From positions 1 through 34,992 of the forward strand of contig JACRIR010000126.1 of NCBI GenBank assembly GCA_016215705.1: 34,992 nucleotides of DNA, given 5' to 3'. Origin of the DNA: Candidatus Poribacteria bacterium (GTDB lineage: Bacteria; Abyssobacteria; SURF-5). The notes under the pieces are model-generated. The model made no database searches and was not told the origin of the DNA. It saw nothing but the letters and a program-made list of their open reading frames with translations. Within the stretch, counting starts at the first letter, position 1. Every line of letters begins with the position of its first letter. A program made the translations under genes and the position numbers. Below, one piece after another: positions 15,397 to 22,607 of the stretch.

Positions 15397-16341
15397 CTAT
15401 ACAGGTTTGAAGCTGGTCAGTCCGTCCAGAAAATCCATCAGCTTCAAACAAAGCTCATCGCGCCTCTTGAGGATTTCCTCCTCACTGCGACCGCCGTAAT
15501 CATAAATCCCTTTCGATGTCTTCGTGCCCAGGTGGCCCTGATTGACTTTCTCCTCTATGAGCCGGTTGCTTATCCCAAAACTCTGCATCACTTTGTATAC
15601 CGTATCGAGTCCGGTAAAGTCCAATGTCTGAACAACGCCCAGGATCGGCAGCCGCACTCCGAGGCTGAGCTTTACCGCCAAATCTATATCCTCCGGCGCA
15701 GCCCACTCGTTCTCCAGCATATTCGACACTGCCATGCCGATACCGTTTTGAATCTGATTTATGATTGCGGCAGGCACGTACTTCTTCATCACTACCGGTC
15801 TTTTCCCGAGCCGCTCCACGAGTTTAGCCGTGAACGCGACAACTTCAGGGGAAGTAGGAGGACCCGGAATGACATCAACCAAACGAAAGATGTGCGCGGG
15901 CATCACCCAATGGCAAATCACGAGACGCCCGGGATTCCTCACCTCTGCAATCTCGAAGATGTTGAGTGATGAAGTGTTGCTTGACAAGATGGTATCTTCT
16001 GAACAGGCTTCATTCAACTCCGAAAAAATGCGTTTCTTCACGTCGGCATCCTCGGTAACCGTCTCGAGGACAAAATCCGCCCCGCATGCCGCCGATGCCA
16101 GTTCAGTAGTGGGATGTATGCGGCGAAGGATCGCGGGAATATCGCCTTTCTTTACCTTTCCAAATTCCGCCAGCGTGTTCAGGTTACGATTTATCATGGA
16201 CATTGCTCGCTCGAGAGATTTCTCACGAGTCGCGACAAGCGCCACTTCTATTCCTGCTTGTGCAAAGACCTGCGCGATCGAGTGACCCATTAGGCCCGCG
16301 CCTATTACGGCTACTCTTTTCACATCTTCCGGTTTGACCAT
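15397..16341 (-). CDS. 3-hydroxyacyl-CoA dehydrogenase family protein
   Basis: This 314-residue protein has an N-terminal Rossmann domain with VAVIGAGLMGHSIAQVF (GxGxxG at 14-19) and a C-terminal helical dimer domain. It contains LSSNTSSLNIFEIA and then CHWVMPAHIFRLVDVI. The catalytic His is H144. The partner Glu of the His-Glu dyad, 12 residues on in classical enzymes, is Asp156 here, and the usual HFFNP motif reads HWVMP. So the fold is clear but the substrate may be unusual. The start at 16341 is set by AGGAGG 6 bases upstream. Directly upstream lies the stop of an alpha/beta hydrolase remnant, and the aminotransferase follows 75 bases downstream. Confidence 0.9.
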   Translation of the reverse strand: MVKPEDVKRVAVIGAGLMGHSIAQVFAQAGIEVALVATREKSLERAMSMINRNLNTLAEFGKVKKGDIPAILRRIHPTTELASAACGADFVLETVTEDADVKKRIFSELNEACSEDTILSSNTSSLNIFEIAEVRNPGRLVICHWVMPAHIFRLVDVIPGPPTSPEVVAFTAKLVERLGKRPVVMKKYVPAAIINQIQNGIGMAVSNMLENEWAAPEDIDLAVKLSLGVRLPILGVVQTLDFTGLDTVYKVMQSFGISNRLIEEKVNQGHLGTKTSKGIYDYGGRSEEEILKRRDELCLKLMDFLDGLTSFKPV

Positions 16342-16351
16342 AGCCCGCCTC

Positions 16352-16528
16352 CTACGATTCGCCTTCCATTTTTTGCATAATGCTATCGTATGTCTCATTC
16401 AAAACCCTATTGATCAAGACATCCCGGTACTTTTCCGGTTCTTCATACGGAACATAATGGCCCGAGTTCTCAAACCATATGAATTGTTTCCCGCGCTGCG
16501 CCTGCAGTTCCTGATAATATCGCTCCAT
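16352..16528 (-). pseudogene. C-terminal remnant of an alpha/beta hydrolase
   Basis: A 58-codon frame begins MERYYQELQAQRGKQ and contains WFENSGHYVPYEEPEKYRDV, the C-terminal end of alpha/beta hydrolases including the catalytic His in the GH word. Everything upstream (nucleophile elbow, oxyanion region, acid) is missing; in frame the preceding codons are two stops. The stop lies 11 bases before the dehydrogenase start, so the full gene probably once preceded it in the operon. The break point is at a TGAATGATGAATG word, which also occurs near 4142. Confidence 0.7.
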
Positions 16529-16555
16529 TCATCATTCAGCTTTCATCATCTTCTT

Positions 16556-17029
16556 TCAGCCGTCGTACTCTTTTCTCTCCGGCCTTGCCTTCCATTTCGA
16601 CATCCATTTCCACGTATCCTGGAGCGCCTGAAAGCCCAATTTCTCGTAGACGCCATGCGCATCCTTCGTGATAAGAACCCACTGGTACACATCCTTGAGC
16701 TCCGGATGCGATATCGCGAATCGAACCATTCTCCGCCCCATGCCCCTGCCACGATGTTCATCATGGACTATCACGTCAAGCAGATATGCGAAGCGCACTT
16801 TGTCGGATATCACGCGCAGGAAACCGATCTGTCTGCCCTCTGGAAGATACGCGCCGACCACAAGCGCGGAATTATCCATCCCCTTCTTGATCTCGTTCTC
16901 AGTGATTCCCCGGCACCAATATGCTTTCGACAACATTTCCTGCACATCGTCAAGCCGAATTCGCTCCCGCGATGAGTCAATATCAATTCCAACCGGTCTG
17001 TCGTTCATGTCTTTCTCTGCGCTGCTCAT
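16556..17029 (-). CDS. GNAT family N-acetyltransferase
   Basis: This 157-residue protein has the GNAT acetyl-CoA signature HRGRGMGRRMVRF near residues 90-102, after the beta-strand FAYLLDVIVHDE. The C-terminal GVYEKLGFQAL motif follows. The middle SALVVGAYLPEGRQIGFLRV is the usual beta2-beta3 hairpin. The start at 17029 has GAGG 9 bases upstream; an upstream TTG lacks a ribosome site. It resembles the many small GNATs that acetylate a small amine or a protein N-terminus; the substrate is unknown. It may be co-transcribed with the TetR gene 255 bases upstream, although a repeat-rich gap intervenes. Confidence 0.88.
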   Translation of the reverse strand: MSSAEKDMNDRPVGIDIDSSRERIRLDDVQEMLSKAYWCRGITENEIKKGMDNSALVVGAYLPEGRQIGFLRVISDKVRFAYLLDVIVHDEHRGRGMGRRMVRFAISHPELKDVYQWVLITKDAHGVYEKLGFQALQDTWKWMSKWKARPERKEYDG

Positions 17030-17227
17030 GCTCGAAATCCTCAATTCATGTCACTGTTGTCCGAAAACCTTTCTTCACCGCAAAGGCGCAGAGCACGCCG
17101 CCTTGCTGCTTTCACCTACTCTTCTGCCCCATGTTCCCCGGGATTCTAAAATCTTCTTCTCTTCTTCTTTCCTACCGTAAGTTTCCATTGGTGATGCTAT
17201 TCGCCCCATTCGTGCGATTCCTGATCC

Positions 17228-17283
17228 CTTTTCCCCCTGCCGAGTTTCCCCCTTTCGCCTTGCTCCTTTCGCCTTTCCCCTCC
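17228..17283. repeat. Pyrimidine-rich dispersed repeat, copy 3
   Basis: CCTTTCGCCTTGCTCCTTTC followed by GCCTTTCCCC ends one base from the stop codon of the second TetR gene. The rest of the 17030-17284 gap is T/C-rich and holds no gene I can support. Confidence 0.65.
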
Positions 17284-17284
17284 T

Positions 17285-17950
17285 TCACGCTTGCCATCTC
17301 TCTACAGTCGATTGAAACGCATCCACTGCGGCGTCAAGCGTCTCTTCCGGTCGGACAGCGAGCGGAGAGTCAACGACCAACCCCGTCATGAGCCCCTCGA
17401 TTGCGACGAAGAACATTCTTATCAGAAGGCTTCTCCGCTCCGGCGAGAGGTTCGGAAGTCGCCGCCCAAGCTCCGCCTCTGCGAAATCGCGGTACTCAGT
17501 GTCGGTTTGGGTATGTATCCGATTCACTTCCGGATCAACCATCGCCATGCTGAAATACTCGCGCGTGACCCCGCGCAGGATCGGGTCCTCCGCCAGCATC
17601 TTGAATTGACTCTTCAACGTTTGCCGCAGCGCATTGAAAAAATCCTCCCGTTCAGATACAGCCCGTCGAAGAATCTCCAATGAATTGACCTGGCGCGAAC
17701 GAGTCACCGCAATGAGCAACTCCTTCTTGCCCTCGAAGTGATGATATACGGCGCCCAGGGTCATGCCCGCTTTTGCGGCAATCTCGCGGATAGTAGTCTT
17801 CTGATAACCTTTTGAGGCAAAACATTCCATGGCCGCAAGAAGTATCTTTCGCCTTGTGAGCTTTGTGGCCTGCCCGTGAAGCGCCTTCGGGTCCGCTTCC
17901 GGCTCGGCAATTAGTTTATCGATCGAGAATACTGGATCTTGTGAATTCAT
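17285..17950 (-). CDS. TetR/AcrR family transcriptional regulator
   Basis: A 221-residue regulator. After a 28-residue N-terminal extension comes the TetR helix-turn-helix (RRKILLAAMECFASKGYQKT, then TIREIAAKAGMTLGAVYHHF, about residues 33-75). The C-terminal domain looks like the TetR_C_6/AcrR type, with a dimer helix (RSLLIRMFFVAIEGLMTGLV). The ribosome site is weak (GGAA 5 bases before ATG). It lies upstream of the acetyltransferase, dehydrogenase and aminotransferase genes and could control them. Its own promoter at 18367-18395 has a palindrome on the -10 box, but a leader of about 410 bases with tandem repeats separates promoter and gene. Confidence 0.9.
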   Translation of the reverse strand: MNSQDPVFSIDKLIAEPEADPKALHGQATKLTRRKILLAAMECFASKGYQKTTIREIAAKAGMTLGAVYHHFEGKKELLIAVTRSRQVNSLEILRRAVSEREDFFNALRQTLKSQFKMLAEDPILRGVTREYFSMAMVDPEVNRIHTQTDTEYRDFAEAELGRRLPNLSPERRSLLIRMFFVAIEGLMTGLVVDSPLAVRPEETLDAAVDAFQSTVERWQA

Positions 17951-18033
17951 GCGGTTTCCACATCTCTTCGTTTCTTGCTGACCATCGGCCTTCGACCTTC
18001 AACGGCGTTTTGCCCAAAGGGTAGTAGCCGTTT

Positions 18034-18201
18034 GTCATTCTGAGCGAGGCGTTTGTCATTCTGAGCGAGCCAGTTGTCATTCTGGGCGAGCCGTTTGTCA
18101 TTCTGAGCGAGCCGGTTGTCATTCTGAGCGAGCCGGTTGTCATTCTGAGCGAGCCGGTTGTCATTCTGAGCGAGCCGGTTGTCATTCTGAGCGAAGCGAA
18201 G
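18034..18201. repeat. Tandem array of eight 21-bp units
   Basis: Units of consensus GTCATTCTGAGCGAGCCGGT(T) begin at 18034, 18055, 18076, 18097, 18118, 18139, 18160 and 18181, an exact 21-base period. The first four vary slightly and the next three are identical. The last passes into the common dispersed GTCATTCTGAGCGAAGCGAAGAATCT sequence. Because 21 is a multiple of 3, a minus-strand frame through the array encodes a heptapeptide repeat (MTTGSLR). Confidence 0.95.
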
Positions 18202-18272
18202 AATCTCTGTCGATAGGTCGCAAATCTGCAGGAAAACGAGAGATTCTTCGTCGCTTTGCTCCTCAGAATGAC
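18181..18272. repeat. Long imperfect inverted repeat
   Basis: GTCATTCTGAGCGAAGCG with AAGAATCTCT (18181-18208) is inverted at 18239-18272 as AGAGATTCTTCG...CTCAGAATGAC, around a 30-base centre. It looks like a small MITE-like element from which the 21-base array may have expanded. Confidence 0.75.
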
Positions 18273-18360
18273 AATCCTGACAGCACCATGAAGCGCAATT
18301 TCATTTGGGCAACACGCCTTCGACCTTTGACTCCTTTTGTGCATAACAACGATATCTCAC

Positions 18361-18373
18361 ATAACAATGTTAT
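18361..18373. promoter_or_regulatory. Possible operator over the TetR promoter
   Basis: ATAACAATGTTAT is two 6-base arms around one base and covers the -10 box of the promoter at 18367-18395. The position fits autorepression by the TetR protein. CATAACAA also occurs again at 18342-18349. Confidence 0.5.
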
Positions 18374-18395
18374 CATATGCCCCGATATTTGTCAA
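18367..18395 (-). promoter_or_regulatory. Promoter reading toward the second TetR gene
   Basis: On the minus strand TTGACA (18395-18390) and TAACAT (18372-18367) are 17 bases apart. The start would be near 18360. The transcript would cross the inverted repeat and the tandem array before reaching the TetR start codon at 17950. Confidence 0.65.
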
Positions 18396-18553
18396 GCCCA
18401 TACGAAATCCAAAATCAAATTCGTGCGCCGGAGCTGGCCCTCTAAGGTTTCTTCTTCCTTCTTGCTGCGCGGGAATAAAAACGCGGAGGCGGAGGCGCGA
18501 ATCGAGAGTCGAAAGTCGCAGGTTTGATGGAGACGAAAGGGAAGGTGAAGCTG

Positions 18554-18782
18554 CTATGGCGAGGTTGATCTGCTGAATTCATCTATACTCAGACCCGCCT
18601 GGCGAATAATGGACCTGAGTGTCCCGCGGTCCAATTCTTTATGGTCGGGAACCACTACCTGAGCGAAAGGCTTATCGCGCCGGAGAATAATGTGACTACC
18701 CTTCCTGCCGCTTGACATAAAATCCATGTCTCTCCAGCGCTTTGATGCATTCTCTGCCGGAAACCACTGGTAGCTTCGTCAT
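18554..18782 (-). pseudogene. hicA: HicA-type mRNA interferase toxin, frameshifted
   Basis: The frame opens with MTKLPVVSGRECIKALERHG and FYVKRQEG and then hits TAG at 18698-18696. One base later the sequence continues in another frame as SHIILRRDKPFAQVVVPDHK and ELDRGTLRSIIRQAGLSIDE, ending at 18554. Together they make a full-length HicA of about 75 residues. The double-stranded-RNA-binding-like fold and the catalytic His of the GSHIILR strand lie after the shift, so the toxin is inactive unless frameshifting occurs. The ATG overlaps the hicB stop (ATGA), as expected for a coupled toxin-antitoxin pair. Confidence 0.85.
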
Positions 18783-18985
18783 ACCGCTACCAGGAGAGCC
18801 TCAAAACGATCTTCAGGTACAGGCAACCCATCCTGCTCCAATGCCGCCACGTAACCTTTGATCGCCTCTTTGATATTGTTGACCGCTTCTTCCTTTGTCT
18901 TCCCTTGGCTGACGCAGCCCGGCAAACTGGGACACTCGGCAACCCAGTAACCGTCTTCACCCGGATAAATGATTACTTGTCTCAT
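18779..18985 (-). CDS. hicB: HicB family antitoxin
   Basis: A 68-residue HicB-like antitoxin: an RNase H-like half with VIIYPGEDGYWVAECPSLPG, then GCVSQGKTKEEAVNNIKEAI and a short C-terminal tail. It is the short HicB type without an added DNA-binding domain. I place the start at 18985, where GAGG lies 6 bases upstream; two more start codons lie 12-15 bases earlier. It precedes hicA, and its stop overlaps the hicA start. With the toxin frameshifted, the antitoxin may be a relic. Confidence 0.88.
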   Translation of the reverse strand: MRQVIIYPGEDGYWVAECPSLPGCVSQGKTKEEAVNNIKEAIKGYVAALEQDGLPVPEDRFEALLVAV

Positions 18986-19071
18986 TCGCCACCTCATCAA
19001 TGCCCGCTTGGCTTCAACCCCGCAAATCTCCGCAGCGTGTTGCCGTCTCAGAAAAACAACTTCTTTCTAAA

Positions 19072-19100
19072 ATCATACCACTTCCGACTTCAGCTTACAA
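19072..19100 (-). promoter_or_regulatory. Promoter of hicBA
   Basis: On the minus strand TTGTAA (19100-19095) and TATGAT (19077-19072) are 17 bases apart, giving a leader of about 80 bases to hicB. Confidence 0.55.
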
Positions 19101-19251
19101 GAAAAGAGAGATGTCGGCTCCTTTCCCCCATTCCCGCCCCCCCACGCCCTTCACGCAGTTTGCCTCTTTCGCCTGTTTCAAGTATAGTTTGCAGAACGTT
19201 GCGCGACCGTGCGTTCATTTCCGTAGTCCCACGGTGGCAACTGATGGGGTC

Positions 19252-20463
19252 ATGATGAACTTATCTATCGAAGAGTATGCCGAATGGCAAAGCCGAAGGC
19301 GTTTGCGCCGCCGAACATATCCGATTGTGCCCGCAAGCATCAAGGAGAAGCTGGGGAAAATCGAGAACGCAGGCGCGGTCCTGTGGGATGTTTACGGAAC
19401 GTTGATGGCGGTCTCGGTCGGCGATCTCGAAAACGGACGCAGGAAGAAGGAGTTGATGCTCGAAGCTCTTCGACGCACGGCCCGAGAGTTCGGACTTATG
19501 GAATTCCTCGGAAGCACGCCGGAAGACACGCTCATGGAAATGTACCTGCGCGAAATCGAGAAAACACATCACCGCAAGCGAAGCCATGGCTCTTTCTCAC
19601 CGGAAGTAAGAATCGAAGACATATGGCTTCGAATATTGAAGAAACTCGAATCGGCGGGCTACAAGCCGCCGAGCGGCAAAACAGAGCATAGAACGGAGAG
19701 TGGAGGTCGAGAGGTCAACCTCGACCTCGCTTTGAAGATAGCTTACTTCTTTGACGATGTTTACCACACAAAGCGCCTTTACCCGGACGCGCGTGAGACC
19801 CTCGAGGGCGTCAAGAGACTCGGGCTTCTTCAGGGTATTATTTCAAACGCTCAGTTCTACACTCCCATCGCGCTGAACATCCTCCTTTGTGGAGGGGAAA
19901 AGTCGGCGAGCAGCCGATGGGAAAGCGGTGATATCGAGTCCGAAAGTTATTCATTAGGAAAACAAGCCGGGAATGATAAGAAGGGCATGTCCGCGGCGCG
20001 GCGGCCTATTCGGAGACACGATGTCCCGCTCAGAGCGGGATGTCCCCGAATAAGCTCCGGTTGCTTAACGGACCTCTTCGATGGCCGACTCCTGTTCTTT
20101 TCGTACTGCCTCGGCGTGTCAAAACCGAACCCGCATGCGTTCGAACTGGCGCAGCAACGTCTCAAGAAAACTGGAATTCCGCCGGAACACGTTTTGTATG
20201 TTGGAAACGACCTTCACAGCGACATGACACCGGCGCGTGCGGTCGGGTTCAAATGCGTGCTTCACGCAGGCGATAAGGAAAGCCTCATACTTCGGAAAGA
20301 CCATTCTGACTGCAGAGACCTCGAGCCGGATGCGATCATAAAGTCGCTGCCACAATTGTTGTCGATAATCGGGGGAAAGCACAGCGCGGCAAAACTGCAA
20401 CCAAAGAAGAAGTTTGGATCACGAATTGCACGAATGCACCCTCCTGAAGAAGGGTGGGAATGA
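19252..20463 (+). CDS. HAD superfamily protein with in-frame repeat insertion
   Basis: A 403-residue HAD-fold protein. Motif I is LWDVYGTLM, with nucleophile Asp46 but Tyr in place of the usual second Asp. Motif II is IISNAQFYT, the motif III Lys is in LGVSKPNPHAFELA, and motif IV is VLYVGNDLHSDMTPARAVGF. Between IALNILL and LTDLFDGRLLFFSY, normally adjacent parts of the core, there are about 55 extra residues encoded partly by a GGGGACA hairpin repeat (20007-20052). The last 30 or so residues also come from repeat-like DNA. The frame stays open throughout. The ATG at 19252 (or 19255) is chosen because conserved sequence begins there and GGGG precedes it; the open frame upstream is low-complexity. 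It may be functional or recently damaged. Confidence 0.8.
   Translation: MMNLSIEEYAEWQSRRRLRRRTYPIVPASIKEKLGKIENAGAVLWDVYGTLMAVSVGDLENGRRKKELMLEALRRTAREFGLMEFLGSTPEDTLMEMYLREIEKTHHRKRSHGSFSPEVRIEDIWLRILKKLESAGYKPPSGKTEHRTESGGREVNLDLALKIAYFFDDVYHTKRLYPDARETLEGVKRLGLLQGIISNAQFYTPIALNILLCGGEKSASSRWESGDIESESYSLGKQAGNDKKGMSAARRPIRRHDVPLRAGCPRISSGCLTDLFDGRLLFFSYCLGVSKPNPHAFELAQQRLKKTGIPPEHVLYVGNDLHSDMTPARAVGFKCVLHAGDKESLILRKDHSDCRDLEPDAIIKSLPQLLSIIGGKHSAAKLQPKKKFGSRIARMHPPEEGWE
20007..20052. repeat. GGGGACA hairpin repeat, copy 4, inside a coding sequence
   Basis: TATTCGGAGACA (20007-20018) and TGTCCCCGAATA (20041-20052) pair with one mismatch. Inside lies a second palindrome TCCCGCTCAGAGCGGGA, unlike the 3-base loops of the other copies. 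It is read in frame by the HAD gene, where it encodes an Arg/Pro/Cys-rich segment. Confidence 0.8.
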
Positions 20464-20486
20464 CGCTTGTCACGCTACTCCCGATT

Positions 20487-21572
20487 CTATCCGCTGCTGG
20501 TTGAAACGCCCGTGAGTTCGCGGACCCGGGCCGAATCGCCGAGAACGATCAGCGTCATGCCGTCTGTGAGCGTCGTATCGGCGGACGGATTGTAGATGAA
20601 GCTTTGCGAGCCGGATTCTCTAAGCGCAACGATCAGTAGATTAGAGTCGTCCCGTATTCTTGTCGACTTGATCGTCTGATTGATGAATCTCGATTCAGGC
20701 GTGATGCGCACTTCCTCGAAGCGAATTGCGCCAGTGGTATCGCGGAGCATCGTATCGAGAAACGAGACCACCGACGGCCTTATGAGCTCTGACGCCATGC
20801 GAAGACCGCCGATGTGCGCGGGGGAAACGATGGCGTCGGCGCCTGCCTTTCGAAGTTTGCGGTCAACGCTCTGGTCGAGTCCCCGCGTGACAATGCGGAG
20901 CGAGGGATTGAGTTGGCGGGCGGTAAGCGTGAGGTACAGGTTGTCCTTTTCCGATGAGAGCGTAGCCGCAAGGCCGGCCGCGTGGTCGATGCCCGCGTTT
21001 ATGAGCACGTGATCGTCGGTTGCGTCGCCGAGGATGTAGAAGACGTCGCCGAGCTGGCGCGCGGCCTCGATGCGATCGGGATCGCGGTCGATTACCACAA
21101 AATCCGTCCCCGTTTTCATCAATTCGCTCACGATGCAAGCGCCCGTTGCGCCTGCTCCGCACACTATGAAATGTCTGCGCAGTAATTTGATGTCCTTAAT
21201 CATTTTTCTCCTCTTGAAAACTTCCCGCAGGTCGGTCTCCACCATGATGGACGTCACAGTGCTAACGCTGTAAAGCAGGATGCCCATGCCGAAGAGTATG
21301 AGTGCGATGGTGAATATGCGCACCGCCGGAAACTGCGAGGTGTCGATCACCTCTCCATAGCCCACGGTCGCAAGCGTGATTACCGTCATGTAGAGGCACG
21401 TCAGCCAGTCGTAGCGATTTTCGGTGAGAGCCTTGTACATTACAGTGCCGATGAGAACAGTCGCCGCCATCAACACAAGCGCAATGGCCAGTCTTTTTTC
21501 AGGTCGATCAGGCACGATGACAATTCCCAATGAACATGGCCCGGTGAGCTTTTGGGGAATCTCCCACGACAC
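20487..21572 (-). CDS. Two-TM potassium channel with RCK (TrkA-N/TrkA-C) domains
   Basis: A 361-residue MthK-like channel. TM1 is at about 27-48, the pore helix and filter TLATVGYGE at 67-74, and TM2 (RIFTIALILFGMGILLYSVS) at 85-104. A Rossmann RCK domain begins HFIVCGAGATGACIVSELM at about 134, and the C-terminal RCK_C (TrkA_C) domain ends with LTDGMTLIVLGDSARVREL. The intact filter indicates K+ selectivity. The start is uncertain: the GTG at 21572 is the longest option, and another GTG at residue 20 has GGGAA 8 bases upstream. It converges on the HAD gene with a 23-base gap. RCK_C domains bind c-di-AMP in some bacteria, which would link it with the kimA riboswitch; that is inference. Confidence 0.93.
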   Translation of the reverse strand: MSWEIPQKLTGPCSLGIVIVPDRPEKRLAIALVLMAATVLIGTVMYKALTENRYDWLTCLYMTVITLATVGYGEVIDTSQFPAVRIFTIALILFGMGILLYSVSTVTSIMVETDLREVFKRRKMIKDIKLLRRHFIVCGAGATGACIVSELMKTGTDFVVIDRDPDRIEAARQLGDVFYILGDATDDHVLINAGIDHAAGLAATLSSEKDNLYLTLTARQLNPSLRIVTRGLDQSVDRKLRKAGADAIVSPAHIGGLRMASELIRPSVVSFLDTMLRDTTGAIRFEEVRITPESRFINQTIKSTRIRDDSNLLIVALRESGSQSFIYNPSADTTLTDGMTLIVLGDSARVRELTGVSTSSG

Positions 21573-21686
21573 CGGTCTTTGTGCTCTTCCCCGTTTCTTT
21601 CATTCGGATTCGGTCTTCTTCCAGTGCTTGCCCATATCTTCTTCGTTGATCTTCTTTGTTGCTTGCGCCTTTGCGGTTTAATTCCA

Positions 21687-22607
21687 TTACTTCGCCTTCT
21701 CCCCCATCGAGGAATCATACACGACGACGCGGTTCTTTCCTTCGGATTTCGCAACATAAAGCGCCTTGTCGGCGTTGCCGACCAGCGCCATCATCTCAGG
21801 GGCGTCGGATGGGAATTCCGCGATGCCGATGCTGATGGTGATGCGTTCGCTGATCCCTTTATCGGCGAAACTGATTTCGCCGACAAGCTTGCGCAGTTGC
21901 TCCGCTTTAACCTGTGCGGTGTCTTTAGGCACTTCCGGCAGATAGGCGGCGAATTCATCGCCTCCATAGAGCGCCGCCGCTCCCGATGGTGAAACCTGTT
22001 CCCTTATGAGCGCCGCCACTTTTTGAATGAATTCCGTGCCGGTGAGATGTCCGTGCGCGTCATTTATCTGCTTAAGGCCGTCGAGGTCCATCATTAGAAC
22101 CGAAAGAGGTAAACGATGATTCTCGGCCACCGCGAGTTCCTTTTCCAGTCGACTGTAGAAGGGCTTCAACTGAAGAAGATCGGTCTGCTTGTCGTATTCG
22201 ATAAGTTTCTTGAGATCGTTCATGAAGGCCCTCTCGAGGGAGTCCACTTCCATGAACTTGCATACGATGCGCCCGAGATGGATTCGGTCGCCGTGTCGCA
22301 AGGGACACCGTTTGGTGGGCTCGTTGTTGACTCGAGTGCCGTTGGTGCTCTCGAGATCGTAGAGAACGTAGCGGCGGTCTTCGGGATCAGACGGGTTACA
22401 AACTATCTGCGCGTGCCTTCTGGACACCGACTTATTGGCTATCTGGATTTGACAGCCCTCTTGTCTGCCAATAATGTTGATACCGGGCCCAATGTCGAAC
22501 TCCCTGCCGATGTCTTCTCCGCGGATTATCTGCAAAAGAGCAATCTTCTTTATGGGAGAATGCTTTCCGGTTTCGGGATCGATGCTGACGGTGTCGCTGT
22601 CGTCCAT
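21687..22607 (-). CDS. FHA domain-containing diguanylate cyclase
   Basis: A 306-residue soluble protein. The FHA domain (about 20-120) has GRQEGCQIQIANKSVSRRHA and YDLESTNGTRVNN, the phosphothreonine-binding loops. The C-terminal GGDEF domain (about 140-300) has SVLMMDLDGLKQINDAHGH, the active-site ALYGGDEFAAYL with intact GGDEF at 215-219, and ISIGIAEFP. No RxxD inhibitory site lies 5 residues before GGDEF, so product feedback through the I-site is probably absent. It should make c-di-GMP under control of a phosphoprotein or kinase. The second of two adjacent ATGs (22607) has GAGAGG 6 bases upstream and is preferred. Confidence 0.92.
   Translation of the reverse strand: MDDSDTVSIDPETGKHSPIKKIALLQIIRGEDIGREFDIGPGINIIGRQEGCQIQIANKSVSRRHAQIVCNPSDPEDRRYVLYDLESTNGTRVNNEPTKRCPLRHGDRIHLGRIVCKFMEVDSLERAFMNDLKKLIEYDKQTDLLQLKPFYSRLEKELAVAENHRLPLSVLMMDLDGLKQINDAHGHLTGTEFIQKVAALIREQVSPSGAAALYGGDEFAAYLPEVPKDTAQVKAEQLRKLVGEISFADKGISERITISIGIAEFPSDAPEMMALVGNADKALYVAKSEGKNRVVVYDSSMGEKAK

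Noticed and set aside
18034-18201. CRISPR array
   Set aside because: The units are contiguous 21-base tandem copies with no spacers, and there are no cas genes nearby.
17916-18344. 142-codon minus-strand frame through the tandem array as a real protein
   Set aside because: It is made mostly of repeat-encoded heptapeptides, lacks a ribosome site and overlaps the TetR gene. I keep it only as a possible leader frame in a finding.
19000-19251. N-terminal extension of the HAD gene
   Set aside because: The sequence is low-complexity and repeat-like, and it overlaps the hicBA promoter region. Conserved sequence begins at 19252.
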